Part shown: positions 10,078 through 21,400 of the stretch, piece after piece
How positions within the stretch are numbered: position 1 is the stretch's first letter
Layout of the letters: every line of letters starts with the position of its first letter
Assembly (NCBI GenBank): GCA_018524725.1
Contig: JAEUWP010000599.1
Location: 186,001-250,000, forward strand
DNA length: 64,000 bases
Source of the DNA: Podaxis mareebaensis
Taxonomy: Eukaryota; Basidiomycota; Agaricomycetes; Agaricales; Agaricaceae
Direction: 5' to 3'
The notes under the pieces: generated by a model
Seen by the model: the letters and a program-made list of their open reading frames with translations, nothing else
Told to the model about the DNA's origin: nothing
Database searches by the model: none
Position numbers and translations under genes: made by a program

Positions 10078-12823
10078 CTAATATAGACGAATAGCATCGA
10101 AAACAACATTCGGGGACCTGCGCGGTTACAACTAGTGAGCACTTTTTGTTCCAGTTGTAAGAAGGCAAGCCAACTCACAAGAAACCGCTGCCAGAGGACC
10201 CGGAGATGACATTGATCACAATTGTGTTGGTACCAGAAACAAGCGTTCCCGAAGCTGGCCACCAAAATATAAGTCATGGGGGAATTATAAGGAACAGGTA
10301 AGGACTTACGAATGTTGACCGTATACATGATGTTCTGTCGACAAAATATCAGCTCGCTGTACGAAGTAGACCAAGTGAATAACTCACGTTTCCGCGCCAT
10401 GTACCACGAGTGACACCTACGAAAGCGCCGAACATAAGCTTTCTTTCCTAATAACTAGTGGTTGACACTGACCTCGTGAGTCTGGTTGCGAAGGAACGGG
10501 TGGGGCAGGTCCGGTCCAGTTGTTAACTGTTACTTGCGGACGACCACCTAACCCCCGATATTAGACATTAAACAAGTCACCGTGCTGGGATAAACATACC
10601 GGCAAAGGCAAGAGTTGTTGCGATCTGCAGAGTACGAGCACCAACTGTTATAGAGACACGTAAGGATGCCATAACGCCTGGAGAGGTAGTTGACACTGAC
10701 GCTGGCTAGATGATAAGCTGAATCGGATCGTAACAGGTCCGACATCCTTGAAAATCGCCATGGGGAAAGTGTTGACATTGCTCCCAACGCTGAAAGTGAC
10801 TATATATGCAATGATTAGGTACCGGGGTTGTCGCGAAGAAGCAGAAACGTACTGGGTCCCCAGTTGCTCATACGGGTGTCACTTGGACTATAGGAGAACA
10901 ATTTAATTTGGGCGATGATACTCTCGGTTCAAGAAAGAACGTACTGCATCGATTCAATCTTGCTGTTTATGTCGTTAGCAAAAGTTGGAACAATGAAAAA
11001 AGTAGATAGCACATACTCTGCGTTGAGGAATCCACGAGGAGTTCCGTCAAATTCACCAATTTGCCAGATAACGTTCGGGTTCTGACACCATCCTGTCAAG
11101 TGGCGAACGATCCGAAAGAAGGGATATACTCACAGCCTCGGTGGAAGCGATATTGGCAGTTGTGGCGCTGTTGGCATTAACCGTGACCGACTGACTCGCG
11201 ACAGCCAATTCCATCTTGTAAACTGTCCCGAAAGGTAATGAGTTTCGCAGTTGTGAACAAGGTAAATGGTCCTTACGAGTCAGGGTATACGTTCCAGGTT
11301 TCATGCGAGGCGATTGGAATGAGCCAGACGAGTCAGTACGGACCCTTTAAGAGTGCATGCTCAGGGAGCACTATTCGGCAAAGCATACAGAAAAAACGCA
11401 CCAGTATTGACCCTCGTTGTTGCTCCAGCCAACAGACATGTAGTTAGCATACGACGAAGGGAATCCGGAAGCCTTTCCGCTGACTCGGCCACGGGACGCG
11501 ACGGGAACGTATCCCGTCACGCTGAGGCCTTCCCAGAAATCAGTGCCTGAGGAGTGACAGGGGTCAGCTTGATTTCGGACGAAAGGTTCTCCAGGAATTA
11601 TGCGTACTGATGTCGCCGGAGGGTGTCGAGCCAGTGGTGAACCAAAGGGCGTATGGACCATGCAAGCCCATGCGGTTGGCTAAGTGATGATTTAGCTGGA
11701 GAAGGGCATAAGCGTTAGGAGAGGGAACATACATTCAGTTTGAGTATGGCCAGAGTTCTATTTGTGTCGAGACAGATTAGGCAATTGGGAATGAAAAAAT
11801 CAAGGGACAACCCTTACCATGTCTAAGAGGTGGATCATCAGTAGTTAAACTCATTCACATACAAAGGGGAGACTCACAAAAATAGAGTTCCTGTTGCGCG
11901 CCTATCGGAGATCGTCCAGTTCTTAGTTAAGAATAATCCACGAAAGCTACAACCCACCTCCTTGGTTATTAATATCCCTGAAGAACGGACCACCCGAAGA
12001 ACCCTCATATCCTACGCCGGGAATGATCATCCAGACACCAATACCAGAGCCAGTAACACCATGAACTTGATCATCAATGAACTGCCTTGAGGAGTAGAAT
12101 TTGGATCTCGTCTGTCCGTTGACATTGAACACGTCACTACCCTCGATGGCGGTACCGCCGTCGACCTCTGAGACAGGGTATCCATTCGGGACAGCCGCTT
12201 TCCTAAGACGTGCGATGAAACGAAGTTCACCAACAGAGGGTTCGGATGTGATGCTAGACAGGAGGATGAGGTGCTGGCGAAGTCTCCGAGCGGCAAAAGA
12301 GACGTACTATGTTGCCATATGGATCGCGGGATCGTTATACTTTGCGACATAGTACCTGAAATTGGATGTGAGCAAACATCAAACTACTAGTTAGGGAATG
12401 AGATCATACTGAGTGATACCACTCGCATTGCAAGTAATTTTGATGTAGTTGTTGTCATGTCCAGTCCTCACCCAACTGCACGATGCACCAATACCAGAGT
12501 TGATATGACTCTTCTTGCTACCTTGGTCTTGAGTCTGCCACACAATTATTGGGCATCTCAGAAACGAAAGCCTAACAGTGAAACGTACTTCAATGCCATT
12601 GAACACCATAGAAGTGATATCTCCCGAGGTCTTGTCAACTACAGAGTGCACCGTTCAGCTGAACGAACTAACGGCCGGCCAAACCATACGCACCCCTGAA
12701 AACCAAGCCCGCGTTGGTATCAACAGTATAAATATTGCCCGACTCCGTCAACCCAAACGCCGCAAAGGCGCCAGTGATGAAGCAACTGGCTTGTATAAAC
12801 GCTACGAGTGTTGACCACTGCAT
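10078..12823 (-). CDS. Rhamnogalacturonan lyase, polysaccharide lyase family 4, secreted
   Basis: A 22-exon model gives 537 residues. Exon bounds on the minus strand: 12823-12694, 12638-12585, 12527-12410, 12355-12308, 12253-11958, 11901-11878, 11822-11818, 11757-11733, 11679-11608, 11546-11402, 11344-11277, 11222-11134, 11081-11017, 10962-10945, 10887-10853, 10799-10701, 10677-10600, 10547-10473, 10416-10388, 10334-10310, 10254-10179, 10117-10078. An N-terminal hydrophobic signal peptide ([13 protein letters not shown]) precedes GNIYTVDTN. Family segments include [68 protein letters not shown] and the C-terminal [17 protein letters not shown]4 enzymes cleave the rhamnogalacturonan-I backbone of pectin by beta-elimination, so this is an extracellular plant-cell-wall degrading enzyme. 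Phases close exactly across all 22 exons. Confidence 0.9.
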
Positions 12824-14057
12824 CTTCGATTACGAAGAGTAAACCGGTTTTCGAAGAAATCCAGGAAGGATGTCTGATCCCCACCAGAGGTAACATACGT
12901 CCCTTTTTAACCTTTTGTGTTCGAAGTATTGAGTTTCGCGAGAAGTTGATCAAACGGATCCAGTGACCAGTATACGGATACCGAAGACTGACAAGTTTTT
13001 CCGGGATCACCACTGGTAACATCGAATCGTGTCGTATTTCCCCGCATGAGGCAGTTCGGTGTGTTGTCAGAGGCAGTTCAATGAGTTCGCATCAGACGAA
13101 GAACGCTCTGACAAGATAATTGGACGGTGTACGGATGCTTTGAGAGGAAGGGCTTGGGTAGGATGGACGGGTTTTGTCGTCATGCCGAGAAGAACGAGCT
13201 GAAAACTCGGAGCCTGTGACACCGGTTCTGTGTATGAGGACGGGCCGCTCGAGAGATAGTGGTTGCGGGTTTTTGCGGTATTAGATGAGGCGTTGTAGCT
13301 GGATATCCCTTGGGGTGGCCTAGCGGAACACATTCAGCAGACTGTACATCTGACATTGTGCAACGGAAGAGAATCAGAACGTACTCACTCTCGCTGCACC
13401 GTTGACCTGCGCTACGGACATGGGAAGAAGAGGTTGAGTAAACATTTGCACTCGAAGGATATTCCTCGACGATATCCTGGAGAACGTGGCAACAGTCGGT
13501 GAAATTCATACAATCTTGGCCCTAGAATAATGTTGGATGTATTTACACGTGATGTCGACCATCGATCGACTAATATGACTGACGTTAGGCTAACTGTGCA
13601 AAAGAACTTCAGAAGAACTTCCAGGAACAGGATACGGAACACACCGATCATGTCAATCACCTGAATCCCAACCAAATCAGATTCAAGTCTTCTCATGTAG
13701 TGACACACACACTGAAACTCTGCATCAACATACAGCGACTCCACTTCGGACCGTCGGCTCAGGCGAGCGGACCGCAACAAGGTCGTCAGACGATGTTTTC
13801 CTGTCCAGAGAGGATCCTTATAGAAGATACTATGTAAGGTCTGTGAAGTGATCCCGGCTTTCACGATCGAGAATAAAAATAGAATGGACGGTTAAGCACC
13901 CGTGGCCACCCCTAACGCTTCGCGCTATGTTTACCGACCCGCCTGACGCGTATGCGCACATGGGGTGGTCTAGTTAGCATATGGCTGTTTGCGTCCCTGG
14001 GAGTTTGTTGTGTACTTAGGCCCTGTTTCCAGGACAAGCCTTGGTCTCGCCTTGACG
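12824..14057. other. Spacer with a possible small Cys-containing minus-strand gene
   Basis: Between 13864 and 13067 the minus strand has overlapping open frames. One reads CMNFTDCCHVLQDIVEE and a later one is Ser/Thr-rich. A stretch after 13655 starts with a hydrophobic segment (MIGVFRILFLEVLLKFFCT) that could be a signal sequence, and an ATTCTAG acceptor sits just before GGCCAAGATTGT. This could be a small secreted protein, but no splicing scheme gave a clean frame to a stop and I recognise no family. The rest is upstream DNA of the lyase and hydrolase genes. Confidence 0.25.
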
Positions 14058-15873
14058 ATGATGCTCACAAGAGTCCTCAGCCTGTTACCCCTCGCTACGC
14101 TCGCACTTGCACTCTCGACGCATGGTAAGGGTGTGTTGAGAAAGGCACAGACTCTTCCTGCGACGATCGTGAATCCAACTGCGTTAAAGGAACTCGAGAA
14201 GAATATCACAGCGTATACTGTCCCGGCGAACTATGGCTCGGCTTCGTTCAACCAAGTTAGGGCTTTGTATCCAGGTGCTGTCGGATTGTAAGTGTACACA
14301 ATCCTTTATCTAGCTCGTCCGATACAGATTTGACGGGGATGTGGCAGAGTCGGACATCAGAGTGTCATTGTATCACATTTCAGCACTGGCTATTCCTTGA
14401 AATACGCACACGCGAATGGGAGCGAGCTGGCGAAGGAAGAGTGGGTTGCGATCGGGAACGATGACATCTTCGACAGTATGTTTCCTTGCTTCAATATTAC
14501 GAGATTTCCGGGATTGGGTGATTGATAGTGAGTTGCAGTGGCGTCGTTGACGAAAATGTTTACGACGATCCTGTCGCTGCAACAGATTGAGAGAGGGGTT
14601 ATTGGGTTGGAGGACAAAGTTGGGGCTCACTTGCCCGGTTTTAATGGTGGGTCTTGTTTTGGTTTTCTTATGATTCGAATGGGACGGAGGTTAATGTGGG
14701 CTTTTGTTAGTGGGAGGAAAGGACAATGTGACAGTCAAGATGTTACTTACGCACACTGCGGGGTTTGATGCTGATCCGGATCCCGGGTTATGGAACGGGT
14801 AAGTGTAACTTATGGAGGTATCGAGTATGCGGCTGACTGGGACGTTAATTTGGTGTGGTATAGATATGCGACGTTGGAAGAAAGAAGACAGGCTATCCTC
14901 AATACGCCAGTGATCCATAAGCCGGGATCGACGTACCTTTATTCCGATCTCAGTGGGTCTTATTTCGATGGGCACAATTACAAGGAGTGAACCTCATCAT
15001 ACTCTTGCAGGCTTCATGTCGATGCAACTCTTGCTCGAACAGGTCACGTCCCTCCCGCTCGATGACCTTCTCCAACAAGAATTAGCAGGGCCGCTCAAGA
15101 TGAAATCGACCTTCTTTAACCGGGGTAACATAGAATTCGATAGAGACGAACTGATCGGCAAGAAGATCGTCAGCACAGAGTATCAGATTGAGGTCTTGGG
15201 GAGCGTCGAGCCCCAAAGAAGACAGCCAGTTTGGGGTACCGTAAGTACTGCGCAGAATCTGGCATATGATAAATCATCAATGCCAGAAGAGGGGTGAAAG
15301 TGATTCGGAGTGCTGACGTGGATCGTTCGGCAGGTGCATGACGAAAATGCGTGGGGCTTGAATGGAGTTGCGGGGCATGCGGGCCTGTACTCGAGTGCAT
15401 TGGATCTAGGCGTGTTCTGTCAGGTAAGATTTGAATCTAGTTGGGGGATGGGGCAGTCTCGAATAAGTTGATGGACCGCTCTGTAGATGATCTTGAATAA
15501 TGGGACGTATGGGGGGAAGCGGGTGCTTCGGCCTGAAACTGTGGACTTGATCTTCACGAATTTCAATACGGCGTTTCCGGGGAATGCACATGGTCTGGGC
15601 TTTGAGTTGGATCAGACCTACTGGAGTGGGCCGATGAGCAGTTTGCAGACGGCCGGCCACACGGGGTATACTGGGACGTCACTGGCTATTGATAGACGTG
15701 GGTTATTTAACCTTAACCTGAAAGTGCGCATGTCTGAACGGGATTTATTAGCGAGCAATACGTTCTGGGTACTGTTGACAAACAGGGTGCACCCCAATCG
15801 CAACTGGTCAAACATCAATGTGGCGAGGATCAACATGGGCTACTACGTCGCAAAGGCGTTGGGAAGATTGTAG
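14058..15873 (+). CDS. Secreted beta-lactamase-fold serine hydrolase
   Basis: Model join(14058..14287, 14384..14475, 14539..14646, 14711..14798, 14864..14952, 15011..15240, 15334..15423, 15487..15697, 15752..15873) gives 419 residues. An N-terminal signal peptide (LLPLATLALALS) is followed by the class C beta-lactamase/penicillin-binding fold: the SLTK motif (Ser about 110, Lys about 113), the YSD motif in the Y-x-N position (about 199-201), and GHTGYTGTS in the KTG-like position. LLTHTAGFD and LLTNRVHPNRNW are also typical of the fungal family. In fungi these enzymes are usually esterases, amidases or peptidases rather than antibiotic resistance factors; the substrate is not predictable. ATG 14058 is followed at once by a second ATG at 14061. 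The last intron is 54 nt and stop-free, so retention would add 18 residues. Confidence 0.88.
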
Positions 15874-16303
15874 GTCGATGCGGGATGATGATAATAAGTA
15901 GTGATCCGTTGGAAGTAGAATTATTATGGGAATTCACATGTGTAGCTGTCTGTGGCTGTCCATGTGAGTAAATAATTGCCAGTTATGGACACCCCAAAGA
16001 TTCTATGGGGATAACACGTGACGTAGACGGCGACTGCAAGAGAGGGAGGAATCGGAGGCTGAAAGGCAGCGGAGGCTGATTGTGGGGGTGTGGGAGGGCA
16101 TTGAGGGCTGAGGGACAAGGTAAAACAGGAGATGTTGTCGAGGGAGGAAGAGGAGATGTTGTGGGGAGAGGTTTGACCAGGTACCGCAAAGCGCCATCAG
16201 CCTCCCCAAAGAAACGGAATTTAAATAGACGCCCTCGCCCATTTTTCAGGCCTCAGGCTCGCCCTGTAAACCCCGTCTTCTTCCTTTTCCAAGGACGACC
16301 ACC
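15874..16303 (+). promoter_or_regulatory. Promoter and 5' leader of the desaturase gene
   Basis: A TATA-like TTTAAATA at 16220-16227 stands about 77 bp before the desaturase ATG at 16304, followed by a pyrimidine-rich leader (about 16255-16303) of the kind seen ahead of highly expressed fungal genes. Upstream, 16023-16190 is purine-rich with repeated GGGAGG and GGAGATGTTGT(C/G) motifs (16127 and 16149). No trans-acting factor site can be named with confidence. Confidence 0.45.
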
Positions 16304-17945
16304 ATGTCCTCCCCCTCCCCTGCCAGCAAGGCCCCTCCTGCTCACACCAAGCCCGATGACGTTGTCCCCTCAGACCTCAACATCCCCGACAACTATGTCG
16401 CCCACACCCTGAAGACCCAGAAGGCCCTTCCTCCTATTACCTGGCAGAACTGGTACAAGGAAATCAACTGGCTCAGTTTCACCATCCTCACCGTCACCCC
16501 CCTCATCGGCCTCATTGGTGCCATGTTCACTCCCCTCCGCTGGGAGACTCTTCTCTTTTCCATTTTCTACTACTACCTCACCGGCCTCGGCATCACCGCC
16601 GGATACCACCGTCTTTGGGCGCACCGTTCCTACAACGCGTCGCTGCCTCTGCAGTATGTTCTTGCCATGCTCGGTGCTGGTGCAGTGGAAGGATCCATCA
16701 AGTGGTGGTCTCGTGGCCACCGCGCACACCACCGCTACACCGACACCGACCTTGACCCCTACAACGCCCACAAGGGCTTCCTCTACTCCCATATCGGTTG
16801 GATGCTCTTCAAGCCGCGCCGCAAGCCCGGTGTCGCTGATGTGAGCGACCTCACCAAGAACCCCGTTGTGCGCTGGCAACATAGGAACTACCTCACCCTC
16901 ATTCTCATCATGGCCTTTATCGTTCCTACTGTCATTCCTTGGCTTCTCTGGGGTGATGCTCGGGGTGGATACGTCTACGCTGGAGTCCTCCGACTGTGCT
17001 TTGTACACCACGTAAGTGATTCAAGATTTTTTTTTTTTGTTTTGTATTCGCGCGTCACGCTCACGTGTCCAATTTCCAGTCTACCTTCTGTGTCAACTCG
17101 CTCGCTCACTGGCTTGGAGACACTCCTTTTGATGACAAGCACACCCCTCGCGACCATGTCATCACTGCCCTTGTTACCATTGGTGAAGGCTACCACAACT
17201 TCCATCACCAGTTCCCCATGGACTACCGCAATGCCATCAAATGGTACCAGTATGATCCGACTAAGTGGTTCATCTGGGTTTGCCAGAAATTAGGTCTTGC
17301 TAGCCACTTGAAGGTACGCGTACCTCTAGTTGCCATCTCAACATGGCAGGGCTAAGGGTTTATAATAGGTGTTCCCCGATAATGAAGTCAGGAAGGGTCA
17401 ACTTACTATGCAACTCAAGAAGTTGAGGCAGACTCAGGAGAAACTTGCTTGGCCAAGTGATAGCAACGACCTTCCTGTCATCAGTTGGGAGAGCTGTGAG
17501 TTTCCACTTCCTGTTCTTGACTCGATCATTCAGCTGACTTTTGTTACTAGTCCAGGAACAGTCACAGAAACGACCCTTGATTGTCATCGCTGGCTTCATC
17601 CATGACGTTTCCGACTTTATTGATGAACACCCTGGAGGCCCTCACCTAATTGTCAAGATGATCGGCAAGGATGCGACAACGGCCTTCTTTGGTGGTGTCT
17701 ACGATCATTCGAACGCTGCCCATAACGTGAGTCTTGATGTCCTGTCACATGAATAGGGGTTTCTGACGAACTTGTTCTAGTTGTTGGCTATGAAGCGTGT
17801 CGGTGTTCTCCATGGTGGATTCCAACCCGGTGTCGATGAAAAGGCTATTCCTCCCAGTCAGCGACTCCGTATTGCGCGGTACAACGAGCTTTCTCCGTAC
17901 AACAGCAGCACTGCCTACTCGGACAGCGAGGGCCTGCTAGGATGA
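16304..17945 (+). CDS. ole1: Delta-9 (stearoyl-CoA) fatty acid desaturase with cytochrome b5 domain
   Basis: Model join(16304..17011, 17080..17313, 17369..17495, 17551..17726, 17781..17945) gives 469 residues, normal for fungal Ole1. The three histidine boxes are HRLWAH (102-107), HRAHH (139-143) and HNFHH (275-279), with hydrophobic helices at about 57-100, 117-130 and 203-228. A C-terminal cytochrome b5 domain carries the heme-binding HPGG at about 383-386. The enzyme inserts the first double bond into palmitoyl- and stearoyl-CoA at the endoplasmic reticulum and takes electrons from its own fused b5 domain. The codon third positions are strongly C-biased compared with neighbouring genes, consistent with high expression. 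Confidence 0.95.
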
Positions 17946-18444
17946 GGGATGATGCATGGTGTTTCGAAGGTGATGAAGAAAAGACCGTCATGCTCTGTGC
18001 GCAGTTATTTTTATTTCCTTAGATCGGGGGGTGCAGGGAAGATGAGTTGGGAGGGGGTGGCTGGAGTGGGTGATAGATTTCTGCATCCTCTTTTTATGAC
18101 CTATTTCCGTTCCGTTTTTCTGTCTTGTGCAATTATCTGTCCCCACTGCAATAGTTTTCGTTTGCTCTATGTTTAGTCTACATACCGTTAAGCATCGGTG
18201 GAACACGAATAAATGATTAATGATATAACGTCGTCGGAGGCGAGGATGAAATAATGGTCACGTGTGACATGCGTCATTATGAATCAGTACGAGGTTTGAT
18301 AACCAATGCTAATAGATTGAATAAAATTCGATCTTGCCCTACACACATTACCCATTGAAGCTTCTACAGACCCAGCGGGACACATCCTACTCAAAGACAT
18401 TTCCAGATCTGGTCGCGGGTTGACGAACCCAACACATCACCGCC
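17946..18444. other. Intergenic, desaturase 3' region and listerin promoter
   Basis: I see no gene. A T-rich stretch at 18109-18140 and the AATAAATGA at about 18209 could serve 3'-end formation of the desaturase transcript. The last 80 bp before 18445 are pyrimidine- and CA-rich leader sequence of the next gene. Confidence 0.4.
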
Positions 18445-21400
18445 ATGGCAAAAGGCCACGGTAAATCCTCAGCAACATCCGCAACCCGGAAAAAGCATCA
18501 AAAGAAAGTCGCAGCTGCTCTCGGAATCGATCTCGACCCCTCCTCACCCCAACCCGGTAAAGCTAAAAACAAGGATAAAGACAAGTCGGGAAGAGGGAAG
18601 AAAGATGGGAAGAAGGAGCCGAGAGCGAAGGTGTATATTCCGCCTGTGAAACCTGTTAGAGCGCAACCGGATCCGTTGGAGGTGGGCGGGCTGGCGAGGA
18701 GGTTGCCGCCGGAGTTGGTTGTGGTTTTGAGGAATGTTGGGAAGAAGGCGCAGGTGACGAAGGTGAGGGCGTTGGAGGAGCTGGGGAATGTGTGGGTTGA
18801 GAGGGCGGTGAAGGTTAAGGGTGGTGGTTTGGAGGAGGAGCGGGAGGAGCGGGAAGATGGGAGTGTGGATGTGGATGTGGTGTCTAGTTTGGTTGAGATG
18901 GTTCCTGCTTGGGTGCGTTTTTCTTTGATTTTTCGGTTTTGTTGTTCAGATGAGGTGAATGGGATTGGGATGGTTGTAGATGCATTATGTGCCGCCGTTG
19001 TTTATTCATCCTTCTCGACGTATCCGACTTCTCTCGATATCGGTCCACTCTAGTCTTCTCAGAATTGCGGAGGTGCGGGATCAGATTTTGTTCTACTTAA
19101 AGGAAACAGCGGCGAGTGAAGAAGTGGAGAGTGTACTCGGGAGTTGGCTTATCCTCGTTCATGATATCGAGAAGACTGTAGGCAGTGCGGGGAAGGATGC
19201 TTGGGATTCGTTCGTTCGATATCCTTCAGCAACCTCACACGTAGAGGAAGCAGACCAAAAAGCGGATGGAGGCTTCTACACGCTCGATGCTACATCCAAG
19301 AACGCGATATTCAACTTTGTTCAGCGAACGGTTATGGACCCGCTCGGCGTGTACGCGTATCTCAATCCTCCCCCGGCGAGCAACGTACCTACGCCACCTG
19401 TTACTGTCCCCAAGAACCAACGATCTGGAGGTGGAGGGAAAGGGGGGATAAGTAAGCAACAACAGTTGGCTGCTGCGATCGCTGCTGCCAGGAAGGCAGG
19501 AACCGAGGAAGGGGAGGCTGTAAGAAGTAAAGCGGAGGAGTATGATGAGAGTGAGGTGGATCGAAGGGCGAGGTTGAGGATTGGTGGTGTGGGTGGGTTG
19601 AAATGGTTCCTTGGTGAGTTTGGGCCCTATCGTATCGTACATACGGGGAAACTGATCAAGGGTAATTGTAGAATTAGATAAAACAGGGATTTCGGATGAG
19701 GTTATGGCGTTGTTGAAGAATCCCACGTTGTGGACGGTGCTGTATCATGCTGAAAAGGCGCCTTTTGTGGCGTCGGACGAGGCGCAGACGCAGGGTGGTG
19801 GGTTTGGAGGTTTGGAGAGCTTCGGGTTCGGACAGCCAAATGTAAGGAAGGCAGGGTGGGGATTGTTGATGCAATTACTGGAGAGTCATAAAGGTGCATT
19901 CATCTGCTTTCTACGTCACATGAGAGGGAACTAAGTGTGGCACAGAGCATATAGCATCAATTATACCGGTGTTGAGTTGTGCCGTACTCCGATCCGCTTG
20001 GGTCGAACAGGACACGTTGGTCCGGGGAGTTATGTGGCAGCCCCTCCTGACGTTCATTAAAGGCATGTCTCTTGTGATCTCCTCTGACGGTGTTGTTGAG
20101 AATGGTCATAGAATTCCCGAATTGTTGGGACCTGGAATTGGGGAGGAGTTACCGCACCAGTGCAGACGAGAATGCAGAAGATGAGGACGAGGAGGACGAA
20201 GAGGATGAAGGCGAAGGCGAAGAGGCCCGGAAACCAGAGAAGATGTCGGAAGAGGCCCCGGCCCCGAAAGTCGTTAAATCCTCGCTAGCCTACCAAGAAT
20301 TCTTGCAGTTCTTACAACTGGGATGTTCTGGAAACCCTGTACAGGGATATCCAACGATTGTCATCGTGTTATCGACTATCCCTTCATCTGTGAGTGCTTC
20401 CCTTCCGTCATGCACCAACCGACATGAAAATATTATTGTAGATTATCGCATCGTCGGGAACAAAAACGCCTCTCGAAGATCTCTTTACATCTCTTTGGGC
20501 AGCACTTGATGGTCGTGCATTGAGCTCATTGCACCGTGCTGTTACATCCGCCGCATTCCTTTCGGCCATTTTAGAATGTGTAGTATTCATGACTAGGAGG
20601 TTGATTGTTGACGGAACCAAGGCAAAGGAAGAAGGCGACTTTGTATCCGTTCTCGTGCCTAATGAAAACGCCGATGTGAGAGAAGAGGCCAAGAAACTCG
20701 TGCAAACGCAGTTCCGGAAGGTATGGGAGGAAATGAAGAATGGGCGATTGAAGGTCGAGGAGCGTGCTGGAGCCAGGCTTGTTGGGCAGAATTTGGAGTC
20801 ACTTGGGAAGGTTGATTCTGGGCTTGCATCAGGGGAAGGAGAAGGAGCGGGGTTGTTCGGTTCTGCGTGGGATGTCCTCAAAATTGGTCTTAGGGACGCG
20901 GTGAAGACGAATTCGGGGCTTGTTGCGACGTTCTTGAAGGTGCTATTTGATCATTTCAAGGAGGGCACGAATGTGAGGAGCGAGGTTGCGGATTTGATCC
21001 ATGAGGTTTTGGGTGAAAGTGTACAGAGGCTGAACGAAATATTCAATGCAGGAGATGGAGAAAGTACGAAGGAGGACATCAAGTTTTTGGAGTGTATGTT
21101 GCGACAGTTCAGGGAGGGCTTGTTTGAGGATCCGGCATTTGCTGAGGTTTGTTACTCGATATACATCCTGGCCTTTCGTTGATTTGTATTGGTTTTCAGA
21201 GGTTCGACCTACTTGCAAGGACTCATTCAGCGTTCCTTCTTGAATTTTCGCCTTCCTTAGTCTTCTCATATCTGACACATCGGAACAACGAGGAGAAGAC
21301 ATTGGAGTTGTGGCATGCCCTTTTAGGTGTTCTTGTTACAATGGCGAGCGATTCAGAGAAGACTAGGAAGTTTGCATCGGATATGGCCCAGGCCGTCCAG

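Noticed and set aside
13067..13864. Killer-protein-4 or CFEM identity for the Cys-containing frame
   Set aside because: The cysteine spacing and flanking residues do not match either family well enough to name.
16370..17011. 213-aa minus-strand open frame
   Set aside because: It is antisense to the desaturase, whose histidine boxes and C-rich third positions create the shadow frame.
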